From: an uncultured Alphaproteobacteria bacterium
GTDB lineage: Bacteria > Pseudomonadota > Alphaproteobacteria > GCA-2731375
NCBI GenBank assembly: GCA_951812805.1
Contig: CATOSZ010000015.1
Span: forward strand, 1-64,000
Length of the DNA: 64,000 nucleotides
Direction: 5' to 3'
Within the stretch, counting starts at the first letter, position 1; the number at the start of each line of letters is the position of its first letter. Below the pieces are notes generated by a model. It was given only the letters and a program-made list of their open reading frames with translations. It was not told where the DNA came from and did not search any database. The position numbers and the translations under genes are program-made. This document shows, piece after piece, positions 1 to 7,861 of this stretch.

Positions 1-1296
1 TATGAAGACTATCTGGTTCAGGACCTGCTCTGCCGGCCGAACACTGTCCTGTTACGCCGCGAGCGCTGGCTGACGCCCGAGGGGGCCACGATCGTGGCGC
101 CGCTGCCGGCGGGGACGCGCGGCCACTTCGGCCCGGCGCTCAGGCGTTTCGTGCTGGCGCTCTATCATGGCGGCCAGACCAGCGCGGAGCGCTTGGCGCG
201 GCTCTTGGACGACCTCGGCATCAAGATCTCCAAGCGCCAGGTGGTGCGGTTGTTGAACGAGGGCCATGACGGCTTCGTCGCCGAGGGCGAGGCGGTGCTG
301 CGCGCCGGCCTGGAGACGGCGCCCTGGATCAGCGTCGACGATACCGGCGCCCGCCACGCCAACCGCAACGGGGTGACGAGCGGGATCGGCAACGACGCCT
401 TCGCTTGGTTCGCCACGACGTTTTCCAAGAGCCGCTTGAACTTCCTGGAACGGCTGCGGGCCGGCCACGCGGACTATGTGCTCAATGCCGCCGCCTTCGC
501 CTACATGGCCGAGCGCGACCTGGCCGCATCGGTGATCGCCCGTCTGGCCGAGGGCTGCCCGCGGCGCTTCACCAACGAAGATGCCTGGCTGGCCCACCTG
601 GGGCGGCTCGCCATCACCGGGCACGGGGACGGGCGCGGGGCCGCGCGGACCGCCACCGAGGGGGCGCTGTGGGGCGCCATCGCCGCGCACGGCCTGCTCA
701 GGGGCACGGCCGCGGGCGCCTGCGTCGTCCTGAGTGACGATGCTGGCCAGTTCAACGTCGGCCGCCACGCGCTCTGCTGGGTCCATGCGGAGCGCTTGAT
801 CCACAAGCTGATGACCTTCTCCCGGAGCCAGCGGCGCGAGAAGGAACACATCCAGGCACGGCTCTGGCAACTCTACGCCGATCTCAAAGCCTATCGCGAA
901 AGGCCGGCGCCAGGACGGCGGGCCCACCTGGCATGCCGCTTCGATGCGCTCTTCGCGACCAAGACCGGATTCCTCCGCCTCGACCGGCTCCTGGCTCGCC
1001 TGCATGCCAACCGCGACGAACTGCTCGTCGTCCTCGACCGCCCGGAGGTCCCGCTCAACACCAACGGCGCGGAACGCGACATCCGCGCCATGGTCACAAG
1101 GCGAAAATTCTCCGGCGGCACACGCTCCGAGGACGGCAAGCAGGCCCGAGACACATTCCTCGGCCTCTACAAGACCTGCCAGAAACTTGGCCTCTCCTTC
1201 TGGGATTATCTCGGCGACCGCCTCAAGGTCCCCGGCGCCCCACCCGTGCCCCCACTGCCGATCCTCGTCAGACAACGCTGCATCGAAATGGCTTGA
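1..1296 (+). pseudogene. IS66-family transposase (TnpC), C-terminal 431 residues
   Basis: DDE transposase fragment identical by eye to residues 102-532 of the intact copy encoded at 60784-62382. The catalytic motifs are present: first Asp in ISVDDTGARH, second Asp in VVLSDDAGQF and the Glu in NTNGAERDIRAM. There is no start codon. The first codon of the window (TAT) is the codon at which the other half of a split copy stops at 1395, so the N-terminal 101 codons are missing here. The fragment is followed by the IS66 right end at 1317-1321 and then by an IS21 end. Not functional as it stands unless the missing half lies to the left. Confidence 0.9.
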
Positions 1297-1321
1297 CCGC
1301 CCGGGGTTTTGCCCCTGTTAC
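1..1321 (+). mobile_element. IS66-type element, right part (copy 1a)
   Basis: The right terminus reads GTAACAGGGGCAAAACCCCG inwards on the minus strand, ending at 1321, and matches the right end of the intact copy at 60759. IS66 elements characteristically end in GTAA. The left part is not contiguous; it lies in opposite orientation at 1395-1849, separated by 73 bp of IS21 end. Confidence 0.85.
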
Positions 1322-1394
1322 TAGCGTTCCAGGTGGGTCAATTCTTACCGCTCATAACCCACCAAAGTGGGTCAGTTTTGCATGCCGATTCACA
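1322..1394 (-). mobile_element. IS21-type element, terminal 73 bp only
   Basis: Matches the istA-side end of the IS21 copies at 15421-18395 and 50674-53649, starting just inside the TAGCGTTCC segment and ending in the terminal sequence TGTGAATCGGCATGC (read on the minus strand from 1394). Both subterminal TGACCCAC boxes are present. It is directly joined to an IS66 right end on one side and to the interior of an IS66 transposase gene on the other. The base at the position that distinguishes copies A and B agrees with copy A. Confidence 0.88.
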
Positions 1395-1702
1395 TCATAG
1401 CCCTTGAAGCGCGAGCCCGCCGGCACGGCGGCCCGGACGATCCGCCTCTCGTCGATGGGAACCCGGCCCTTCTTGGCCCGCCGTCCCGCCTTCCGCCCCG
1501 TCCGGCCCCGGGATACGGCCTGCTTGTCCATGCCGCTCGGCTTGATATCCGGTGGCCCGGAAAGGCCTTTGAGACGGCGGATCTCTTCGCGCAATGTCGC
1601 GTTCTCGGCACGCAGGGCCGCCTGCTCCTCAAGCAGCGTCAGAACCAGCGCCTTCAGGGCGGCGACATCAAGATCGTCGAGATCCGGAAGCGATTCGGCC
1701 AT
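1395..1702 (-). pseudogene. IS66-family transposase, N-terminal 102 codons
   Basis: Encodes MAESLPDLDD... through SRFKGY, then two further bases (GA), where an IS21 end takes over; the frame then continues into 14 IS21-encoded residues and stops. Residues 23-47 form a leucine-rich coiled coil (EEQAALRAENATLREEIRR), followed by a basic segment that precedes the zinc/DNA-binding region in IS66 TnpC proteins. The matching C-terminal part begins at window base 1, and the two fragments share the five bases TATGA. Confidence 0.9.
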
Positions 1703-1849
1703 GACGGGATCGAATCACAGACCTCCCGCCGCGAACATCGATATCTGGTCACTTGACGCGGAAGCCTCACAAGATGTGGCCGTTGAGACTCACCCCTATA
1801 CCCAGGCCAGATCCCCCCGTCCCCAGGCCCGGCCTTTTGCCCCGGTTAC
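1395..1849 (-). mobile_element. IS66-type element, left part (copy 1b)
   Basis: Contains the left terminus GTAACCGGGGCAAAAGGCCG (minus strand, starting at 1849) and the 5' end of the transposase gene. It is identical in arrangement to 62075-62529 of the intact copy. The insertion at 1849/1850 truncates the gene at 1850-2461. Confidence 0.9.
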
Positions 1850-2461
1850 GTCGTTTCGCCCCCTTAGTTCGAGGAAGGCAGCGTATTGTCGCCACTGTAC
1901 CATGTAGTACTCGTAGGATGTATATCCTGAATACTTGGACCTATGTTTCGTTACAGTTAGTCCTCGAGAGCAATCGAGAAAGCATGATTGTATTTGATCC
2001 CATAATGCATGCCGGCGATGCATTTCAGTCTTCTCAAGGCCGGAGAAATATCCATTCTCCGCGACGAACTGAAAAAGATCACCAAATCTTTCCCAAACTA
2101 GTTCTTCGAAGCTTGATGCCTTCGCCAGGCGCATTAGAACATGGGCAAGCGGCAGCTGGTCCATAAATGCACATGCGCGAAATTCACGAATTGCATCCTG
2201 GACTGCTCTTTTATCGAATTGTACCGGCTCCAGTTCAGGCTCTTCGCTCGTCTGGGGCCCCTCTTTCTGAACGACGAGATCCCATTTTGAGGCCCTGTGT
2301 AATGGGGCGCCCTCGACGAATGCATGCATTAGGTGTGAGTACACCCTCGGACCCTTCTTCTTTCCTGAAAACGCTATCGCGGCCTTTGGATGGTATCTGA
2401 CATTCGATTGAAATGGATATGAGAAATACTGCCAATCAGGGTGATTATGATCTTTGGCCAT
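1850..2461 (-). pseudogene. Unknown protein, C-terminus removed by IS66
   Basis: About 204 residues remain, beginning MAKDHNHPDWQYFSYPF. ATG 2461 is preferred over the upstream ATG at 2509 because GGAGAG lies about 9 bases before it. No family recognised; the sequence is rich in aromatic and charged residues (for example YTSYEYYMVQWRQYAAF near the break) with no signal peptide or membrane segment. The reading frame runs into the IS66 end at 1849, so the true C-terminus is lost. Base composition is lower in GC than in the flanking chromosomal genes, in keeping with acquired DNA of the conjugative element. Confidence 0.55.
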
Positions 2462-2661
2462 CGGTTGCTCTCCGTACGGGGCCTCAGGAAGCTCTTTGTT
2501 AACCGGCATTCCGGGGCCTGGCTAGCCCGTACTTCCATAAATCAGGAAAATTCTCAGGCTCTCCTTCCCGAACCAATTATTCGGTTGAGCAGGCCCCGGA
2601 TTCGCCCAAGTTTGCATGCGTGACGAATGGTCCTGCGACACAGTACAGGGGAGTTAGAGCT

Positions 2662-3273
2662 ATGTCTGGTATCACCAAGTATCTTGATTGCCCGTGGATT
2701 GAGCGGAAGTCGACCGGCGCACCTGAGGCATCTGCCGTCAAAACATCAGTCCAGACTGAGGGCCAGGCTTCCTTTTCCGTGCAGTTGAACGGCAAGCGCA
2801 GACTCTGCGTGGAGTGCATCGGGGATGGGTACTGTCACCGGCAAAGTGCGCCAATCGTGACCGATGCCGAGCTGAGCAACCCGGAGTTCATCCGGGATGT
2901 GCGGGACTTTGCCTTCAGCCTTGAGGTGGGGCCGGATAGCTGGCTCGCGTTTCTCGCGGAAGAATACAGAGAGTATCCGGGACGGATCGTCGATGGCAGC
3001 GGCGCCGAAGTGTTCGTTGAGTTGGACAATTTCGAAGTCTCCGAAGAGGCCCTTTTCGGAGTTGACTCGGACCTGGAGCGGGAGAAGGCGCGCACGCGCA
3101 GCTGGTTCCGGGATTTTTGCTGCACGCCGTGCCCGCCGGAGGTGAGGCCGCGTGTCCGCATTGAAGCGCGCGAGCGGGCACGCGCGGTGGCGACGATTTT
3201 GCGGGCACGGAATCCGGCAGCCACGCGGATGTGGGGCGTTCGGGCGGCCAATAACAATGAGCCGCAGGAGTGA
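2662..3273 (+). CDS. Hypothetical protein of the integrative element
   Basis: Encodes 203 residues starting MSGITKYLDCPW. ATG 2662 is preferred to GTG 2620 because GGGGAG stands 8-13 bases upstream. Visible features: a Cys-rich stretch (residues ~53-64, LCVECIGDGYCH), an acidic central region and a strongly basic Arg/Ala-rich C-terminus containing a CCTPCP motif around residue 155. No domain recognised. It lies upstream of small membrane proteins and the TraG-like gene on the same strand, which suggests, but does not prove, a role in the conjugative element. Confidence 0.5.
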   Translation: MSGITKYLDCPWIERKSTGAPEASAVKTSVQTEGQASFSVQLNGKRRLCVECIGDGYCHRQSAPIVTDAELSNPEFIRDVRDFAFSLEVGPDSWLAFLAEEYREYPGRIVDGSGAEVFVELDNFEVSEEALFGVDSDLEREKARTRSWFRDFCCTPCPPEVRPRVRIEARERARAVATILRARNPAATRMWGVRAANNNEPQE

Positions 3274-3420
3274 GACTGAACGCGGGGGAGGCGGAATAAT
3301 TTTCGCCGGCCCCGCGTTTTCCTCCTCTTATCCCCCCGGCGGACAGTTCCAGCAGCGGTAAACAAGCACTGAACTTCGCGAACAGGGGCGCACCGCCCCG
3401 GCGGTTCTAAGAGGTGAAAC

Positions 3421-3720
3421 GTGCTGAATACCAAGAAACAGTACAGCCAGGCCAGTCAGTCGATCTTCATGTCTTCGATCACGGGTCTGGCCAACATTCT
3501 GGCGGTGGTGGTGACGTTTTTGGGCGCGCCGCCGCTCTATGGCAAGACGGTTGACTGGATAACGCAGTACACAGCCGAGAATTACGGTTACGGCTGGGAA
3601 GATGTGACGTCGTTCGTCTGGTTCTTGCTGTGCGCCGGGATCGTGTTTTTTGTTTCCAGGGCTTCGATTTCCACGGCCCTGGTCATGGGCGGCCTCGCGG
3701 TCGCTACGCGCTTCCTTTAA
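3421..3720 (+). CDS. Small two-span membrane protein
   Basis: 99 residues, GTG start with GAGGTG upstream. Two hydrophobic segments are visible, residues ~18-36 (ITGLANILAVVVTFLGAPP) and ~66-97 (VWFLLCAGIVFFVSRASIS onward), joined by an aromatic, acidic loop. It is the first of a run of small genes leading to the TraG-like gene; 23 bases separate it from the next small ORF. Small membrane proteins of this kind are common near type IV coupling genes, but no specific family is recognised. Confidence 0.6.
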   Translation: MLNTKKQYSQASQSIFMSSITGLANILAVVVTFLGAPPLYGKTVDWITQYTAENYGYGWEDVTSFVWFLLCAGIVFFVSRASISTALVMGGLAVATRFL

Positions 3721-3743
3721 CCGGCAGATAAAGGAGAACTGCC

Positions 3744-3866
3744 ATGACAAAGCTGAAGCATGAAGGTTCGGTCCACCTGTTTTCCAAGGAGAACAGTGGC
3801 GGGTTTTGGAGTGGCCTCGTGGCCGTGGTCATCGTCTTGGTGATCATCGGCGCACTGGTCGGCTGA
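3744..3866 (+). CDS. 40-residue single-span membrane peptide
   Basis: A strong AAGGAG site at 3731-3736 precedes ATG 3744. The product begins MTKLKHEGSVHLFSKEN and ends in one hydrophobic helix (LVAVVIVLVIIGALVG, residues ~24-39) immediately before the stop codon, so it is probably a tail-anchored micro-protein. It sits between the two-span membrane protein and a transcription terminator, so it is likely the last cistron of that small unit. Function unknown. Confidence 0.65.
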   Translation: MTKLKHEGSVHLFSKENSGGFWSGLVAVVIVLVIIGALVG

Positions 3867-3895
3867 CGCTCACCCGAACCCTTCCCTTCACTCCA

Positions 3896-3933
3896 GGCCC
3901 GGGCGCGCGCTTTTCGCGTCCGGGCCTTTTCTT
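3896..3933 (+). terminator. Rho-independent terminator before traG-like gene
   Basis: GGCCCGGGCGCG pairs with CGCGTCCGGGCC (one G-T mismatch) around a short CTTTT-containing loop and is followed by TTTTCTTTG. It separates the small-membrane-protein unit from the TraG-like gene. Confidence 0.75.
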
Positions 3934-3956
3934 TGTCTAAACGCAAGGACAACGCC

Positions 3957-5552
3957 ATGCATGACAATGAGATCGACCGTTTCGGCAGTGCGGCCTTTGC
4001 CGATCAGCGCGATATCGCCCGCGCCGGGCTGCTCAAGCAAATGCCCCATTCACTCTTTATCGGTTTCTTCCATGGCCGCCCGCTCTGGTATTCCGGCATG
4101 GGCGGGTTGCTGCTGACAGCGGGCGCCAGGAGCGGCAAGCTGCGCGACGTGCTCGGCTACAATCTTTGCAGCGGCATCCATGCGCCCTCCATGTTGATTC
4201 TGGACATGAAGGGTGAGCTGGCCGCCATCAGTCGGGACCAGACACCGGATGCCAAATTTTGCATTTACTGGAACCCGGCGGGTCTGCACGGCCTGCCGCG
4301 CCACCGCATCAACCCGGTCGATTATATTCGCCTGGACAGCCCCACGCTGGTCTCCGACGTCAAGGTGTTCTGCGAGAACATGATCCCGCTTTCCGGCTCG
4401 GCGACGGGTGCATATTTCGAGCAGCGGGGACAGGAATTTCTCGAGGCGCTCATCCTCACCCTGGTCAAGGTCAATGGCGTGCTGACGCTTCCGGCGCTCT
4501 ATCATGCCATCAACCTCATTCCCGGCGGCGGGGAAAGCTGGCTGGATTTTGCCTTTGAGATGCACGATTCCGGCATACCCATCGCCGTGCGCATCGAGGA
4601 AGAGATTGCCGCTTCGCGCGACACGGCTGGAAACGGCTTTCAGGGGATCATCGGCGAAATCTTCAAGGCCTTCGCTTGCCTGAGTGATCCGGCGCTCATG
4701 GATTCGGTTTCCCCGCCTTTCACCGCCTCGCTGGGCCAGATGTGCGAAAGCGCTCAAGCCTACCAGACCTATTTGATGCCGCCCGCCGAGTTCATCGGCC
4801 CCTGGGGTCCGGTGATAAAGGCGATGTTCGTGGCGGGCATGGTCTATAAATCCCGCGCCCCATCCGCGCCGATGCAAACATGGGTGCTGGACGAGTGCGC
4901 CCAGCTGGGGAGATTTCCGCTGGCGGTGAAGCTCTTCACCTATGGCGCGGGCATCGGCATTCGGCCCTGGGCGGTGTTCCAAAGCACCTATCAGATGAAT
5001 GCGCTGGGGCCTTCAGCGGGCAACATCATGACCTCCAGTGCGGCGCTGCGCTCCTACTTCGCGGTGCGCGATATCGACTCCGCATCCGCCGTTTCACGCA
5101 TGCTCGGCGCAGAAACCCTGGAATATGATGATCAACTTATGCAGGGGCGGGCGCGCCATGCCAAGCAGCAGGCGATGCAGGCGCTCTTAAGCGGCGGCGA
5201 TCCTTTCCGCGCCGGTCTGGAATATGCCCACCACAAGCAAGCGGCGCAAATGCGCACCAAGCAACACCGGCTTTTGCGCACGCCCGATGAAGTGATGAAT
5301 GAGGCCCCGGATAAGCAGTTCATATTCGCCGACGGGCTGGAACATCCCATCTACGCCGAGCGCGCGGCCTATTACGATCAGCGCCTCATGACTGGGCGCT
5401 TTCATCCGAACCCTTATCACCCGCCGGCGGATTCCGTGCGTGTTAGAACCCGCTTCGGGCATCGCTGGCGGCGAGTGATCACTGAGCCCGTCCCACAATC
5501 CTTTGCCCATTATCCGCAATATGGCGATGGCACCTGGTCGAGGGTGGAATGA
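3957..5552 (+). CDS. traG: TraG/VirD4-type conjugal coupling ATPase
   Basis: 531 residues. Type IV coupling proteins bring relaxase-bound DNA to the secretion channel. Evidence: a TraG-type Walker A region (GARSGKLRDVLGYNL), a Walker B-like segment (SMLILDMKGELA) equivalent to the family's D-x-K-G-E, the second conserved acid motif (WVLDECAQLGRF) and the C-terminal TraG/TraD-like HRLLRTPDEV region. Two points are unusual. The N-terminal transmembrane pair typical of VirD4 is not evident, and residues following the Walker lysine are LRD instead of the usual small residues. ATG 3957 is chosen over in-frame TTG 3933 because AAGGAC lies just upstream. It overlaps the next gene by ATGA. Confidence 0.82.
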   Translation: MHDNEIDRFGSAAFADQRDIARAGLLKQMPHSLFIGFFHGRPLWYSGMGGLLLTAGARSGKLRDVLGYNLCSGIHAPSMLILDMKGELAAISRDQTPDAKFCIYWNPAGLHGLPRHRINPVDYIRLDSPTLVSDVKVFCENMIPLSGSATGAYFEQRGQEFLEALILTLVKVNGVLTLPALYHAINLIPGGGESWLDFAFEMHDSGIPIAVRIEEEIAASRDTAGNGFQGIIGEIFKAFACLSDPALMDSVSPPFTASLGQMCESAQAYQTYLMPPAEFIGPWGPVIKAMFVAGMVYKSRAPSAPMQTWVLDECAQLGRFPLAVKLFTYGAGIGIRPWAVFQSTYQMNALGPSAGNIMTSSAALRSYFAVRDIDSASAVSRMLGAETLEYDDQLMQGRARHAKQQAMQALLSGGDPFRAGLEYAHHKQAAQMRTKQHRLLRTPDEVMNEAPDKQFIFADGLEHPIYAERAAYYDQRLMTGRFHPNPYHPPADSVRVRTRFGHRWRRVITEPVPQSFAHYPQYGDGTWSRVE

Positions 5553-5992
5553 ACATGACCGATATCAAGATGCGCGGACTGGACCACGTTGATCCGCTGG
5601 CTACAAAATTCCGCCAGGAAAGCCGCAATGAAACGCCGGAGCGGGCCGCGCGGCGCGAGTCCTTCATGGTCCGGCGGCAACAGCCGGTGCCGGTTCTGAA
5701 ACCGAGCCTTGATCTGGCGATGGGGCCGGACCGGGAAGCGTTCAACGCGCAGTGGCGGAGTGAACAGGTCTACGCGGGCGAAACGAAAACGGTGCGCGCA
5801 AATCTGGTCGCCGCCCATGAAACCGTGTCCCGGGAAATCGCCACTATCGATGAATTGAAGGATGCCGCCGGGCGCGGCGAATTCAAGCGCGTCGATAGGG
5901 AAATCTTCAAAAGCCTGCGCCGCGTCGCCGACGGGCCGGAAAAGACACTCCAGCATGCACGCGCCTTCCGCCGCGCCCATGGCGGGCGGTAG
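5549..5992 (+). CDS. Hypothetical protein coupled to traG
   Basis: 147 residues, start codon overlapping the traG stop (ATGA), so translation is probably coupled. The product is soluble, highly charged and predicted helical, with no membrane segment. The central part (residues ~65-135) alternates acidic and basic residues. No family recognised; its position suggests an accessory protein of the transfer module. Confidence 0.6.
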   Translation: MNMTDIKMRGLDHVDPLATKFRQESRNETPERAARRESFMVRRQQPVPVLKPSLDLAMGPDREAFNAQWRSEQVYAGETKTVRANLVAAHETVSREIATIDELKDAAGRGEFKRVDREIFKSLRRVADGPEKTLQHARAFRRAHGGR

Positions 5993-6030
5993 TGCCTGCC
6001 AGCAATGATGACAACCACAGGAGAACCAGA

Positions 6031-6282
6031 ATGAGCGAGAATCAAGGCCGCAAGCCAGACTACGACGCTTTCAGTGTCCGTGACCGGGGACCGGAGAAAT
6101 CCGCCGCCTGGAACCGCATCGGCGCGGCGTGGCGCCACCGCGACGGCGCGGGTTATGACATTGCCCTGGATGCCGTGCCCGTCGATGGCCGCGTCACTTT
6201 GCGCGAGCAGCGCCGGGACGAATTCAAGGAAGAGCGCAGAAACGAAGACGCGCCGCCCAGGGACCGGGAACGCAGCCGGTAA
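6031..6282 (+). CDS. Small conserved protein of conjugative elements
   Basis: 83 residues beginning MSENQGRKPDYDAF; ATG 6031 has GGAG 6-10 bases upstream and is preferred to GTG 5992. The core WNRIGAAWRHRDGAGYDIAL followed by DAVPVDGRVTLRE resembles short proteins often found beside traG/relaxase genes on alphaproteobacterial plasmids (from memory, not searched). The tail is Arg/Glu-rich. Role unknown. Confidence 0.65.
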   Translation: MSENQGRKPDYDAFSVRDRGPEKSAAWNRIGAAWRHRDGAGYDIALDAVPVDGRVTLREQRRDEFKEERRNEDAPPRDRERSR

Positions 6283-6307
6283 TATGGCAATTCATGCATG
6301 TTTTCTC

Positions 6308-6336
6308 TTGAGCAAACGGGAATTTTATCGTATAAA
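6308..6336 (+). promoter_or_regulatory. Sigma70-type promoter upstream of IS630
   Basis: TTGAGC at 6308-6313, a 17-base spacer and TATAAA at 6331-6336, followed by GAGGAG and ATG at 6372. The coding sequence starting there (MDYT...) is interrupted within a few codons by the IS630 element, so this promoter probably once served the small protein/recombinase genes now at 7535-9411. Confidence 0.6.
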
Positions 6337-6375
6337 TGTTCCTGTTTTGTTCGTTTAGAAGAGGAGACGATATGG

Positions 6376-7495
6376 ATTATACCAATCGACAATGATCAGA
6401 ACCCGATGGCCCATGATCTTCGTCCGATGGATTTGATTCTGTCCGGCTGTGCGATGAGGTTGTTCCAGGCCTTGCAGCAATGATCGGTGATGTCGTCCTG
6501 GTCTTCGAAGACGATGTCGGAGAGCCAGTTGTTTCGGATGTACTGCCAGACGTTCTCGGCAGGATTGAGTTCGGGCGATCTCGGCGGCAGCGGCAGGAGG
6601 GTTATGTTGGCCGGGACGTCGAGCCGTTTCGTGGTGTGCCAGCCGGCCCGGTCGAGCAGCATCAAGGCATGGGCTCCGGGTTGAACCTGGACGGAGATTT
6701 CCTCCAGATGCTGCTGCATGGCGGCGGTGTTGCAGCGTTGCTGGACGATGGCGGCGCCGGTGCCGCGCTCGGGGCAGATGGCGCCGAAGATATAGGCCGA
6801 CTTGGTGCGCTGATCGTGCGGGGTGCGTGGCCGTGTGCCGCGCCGGGCCCAGCGCCGGGCATGCTTGTTCTTCTGTCCGACGCGGGTTTCATCCTGCCAC
6901 CAGATCTCTATCCCGGTGCCGTCGGGGAGTGCTTTGCGAGCCCGCGCGACCAGCTCGGGGAATTTTTTTTGAAGTCCTCGATCACCCCCGGCTCCTGGGC
7001 GTGATGGCGCGGCCGCATCGTCATCCTGGCGAAGCCCATCGCCTTCAGCTCCCGGCTCACCGTCCGCTGGTCGAGCGTGATCGCGAAGCTCTCGCCGATC
7101 CAGTCGACCAGATCCGCTAGCCGCCAGCGCATGACGCCGTCGCGCGCCGGATCCGGTCCCGCTTCCACCCGGGCCGCCAAGGCGTCCCGTTGCGCCGGGT
7201 CCAGTTTCTTCGCCGCGCCCGGCGCCTTGCGGTCGATCAGGCCGGCCGGGCCCTCCGCGTTGAAACGCAGCACCCAGTCACGGATCACCTGAAGGCCGAC
7301 GTCCCCCGTCCGCGCGGCCTCCGTCCGACTCCCGCCCTCGTAGATCACAGCAAGCGAAAGCAAGCGCCGGATCTGTTTAGCATCCCTCGATCCCTTGGCC
7401 AGACGTCGCAACGCCGCCGCATCGAAATCCTCGCGCAAGGCAATACCCCGACCCATGGTGATCCCCCTCTTCCGAATCACCACAATTGAGTCAGA
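6376..7495 (-). mobile_element. IS630-family insertion sequence (ends approximate)
   Basis: Contains a two-frame IS630 transposase transcribed leftwards. Ends are placed only approximately: imperfect inverted similarity is visible between CCAATCGACAATGATCAGAA on the left and, read inwards on the minus strand, CTCAATTGTGGTGATTCGGA on the right, but I could not identify a clean TA target duplication. Confidence 0.7.
6396..7456 (-). CDS. IS630-family transposase, two frames joined by A8 slippage
   Basis: The first frame (7456 down to 6908) holds a helix-turn-helix region (SRTEAARTGDVGLQVIRDWV) and a winged-helix segment. It ends shortly after a run of eight A residues on the minus strand (6963-6970). 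The second frame, open from the run to 6396, carries the catalytic domain: Asp in IEIWWQDETRVGQ, Asp in LMLLDRAGWHT and Glu in SPELNPAENVW. IS630 elements often make the full enzyme by programmed frameshifting on an A run, so this is probably functional. ATG 7456 has a GAGGGGG site upstream. Confidence 0.8.
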
Positions 7496-7534
7496 AATCA
7501 GCCAGCAAGGGAATCCAACCGCGAGTTGACATCA

Positions 7535-7861
7535 ATGTCGACTGGTATAAGCTCCTGTTCCGTAGACTCGGATGTCTCAATGGCCGAGCCGGAATTCAAC
7601 CCGGACGAATACCGGGAGCATATTGAAGCGTTCGATTTAACGCGTGAGCAACAGGATGAACTGTTGCTCACGCTTTGGAATATCATGAAGTCCTTTGTTG
7701 AAATGGGCTTCGGCGTGGATTCGATCCACTATTTTATTCCGGGTCTTAAGGAGGAGTATTCAGTCCAAGCACCGGATACGGTAGACTCGGTAGATAAGAT
7801 AAACAGAAAAAACTTTGAGCGCGCCGCGAAGCTTCCGGCGCTGGAGGATGAATCCACATGA
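7535..7861 (+). CDS. Small protein upstream of the recombinase
   Basis: About 108 residues; the start is uncertain (ATG 7535 or ATG 7580, neither with a clear ribosome site). The central DLTREQQDELLLTLWNIMKS followed by FVEMGFGVDSIHY is amphipathic and helical. Its stop overlaps the recombinase start (ATGA). Small proteins with this type of core commonly precede serine recombinases in alphaproteobacterial elements, so a regulatory or directionality role is possible but unproven. Confidence 0.6.
   Translation: MSTGISSCSVDSDVSMAEPEFNPDEYREHIEAFDLTREQQDELLLTLWNIMKSFVEMGFGVDSIHYFIPGLKEEYSVQAPDTVDSVDKINRKNFERAAKLPALEDEST

Noticed and set aside
1367..1756. Plus-strand frame across the IS21 end and IS66 left part
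   Set aside because: It crosses the junction of two IS fragments and is antisense to the recognised transposase N-terminus.
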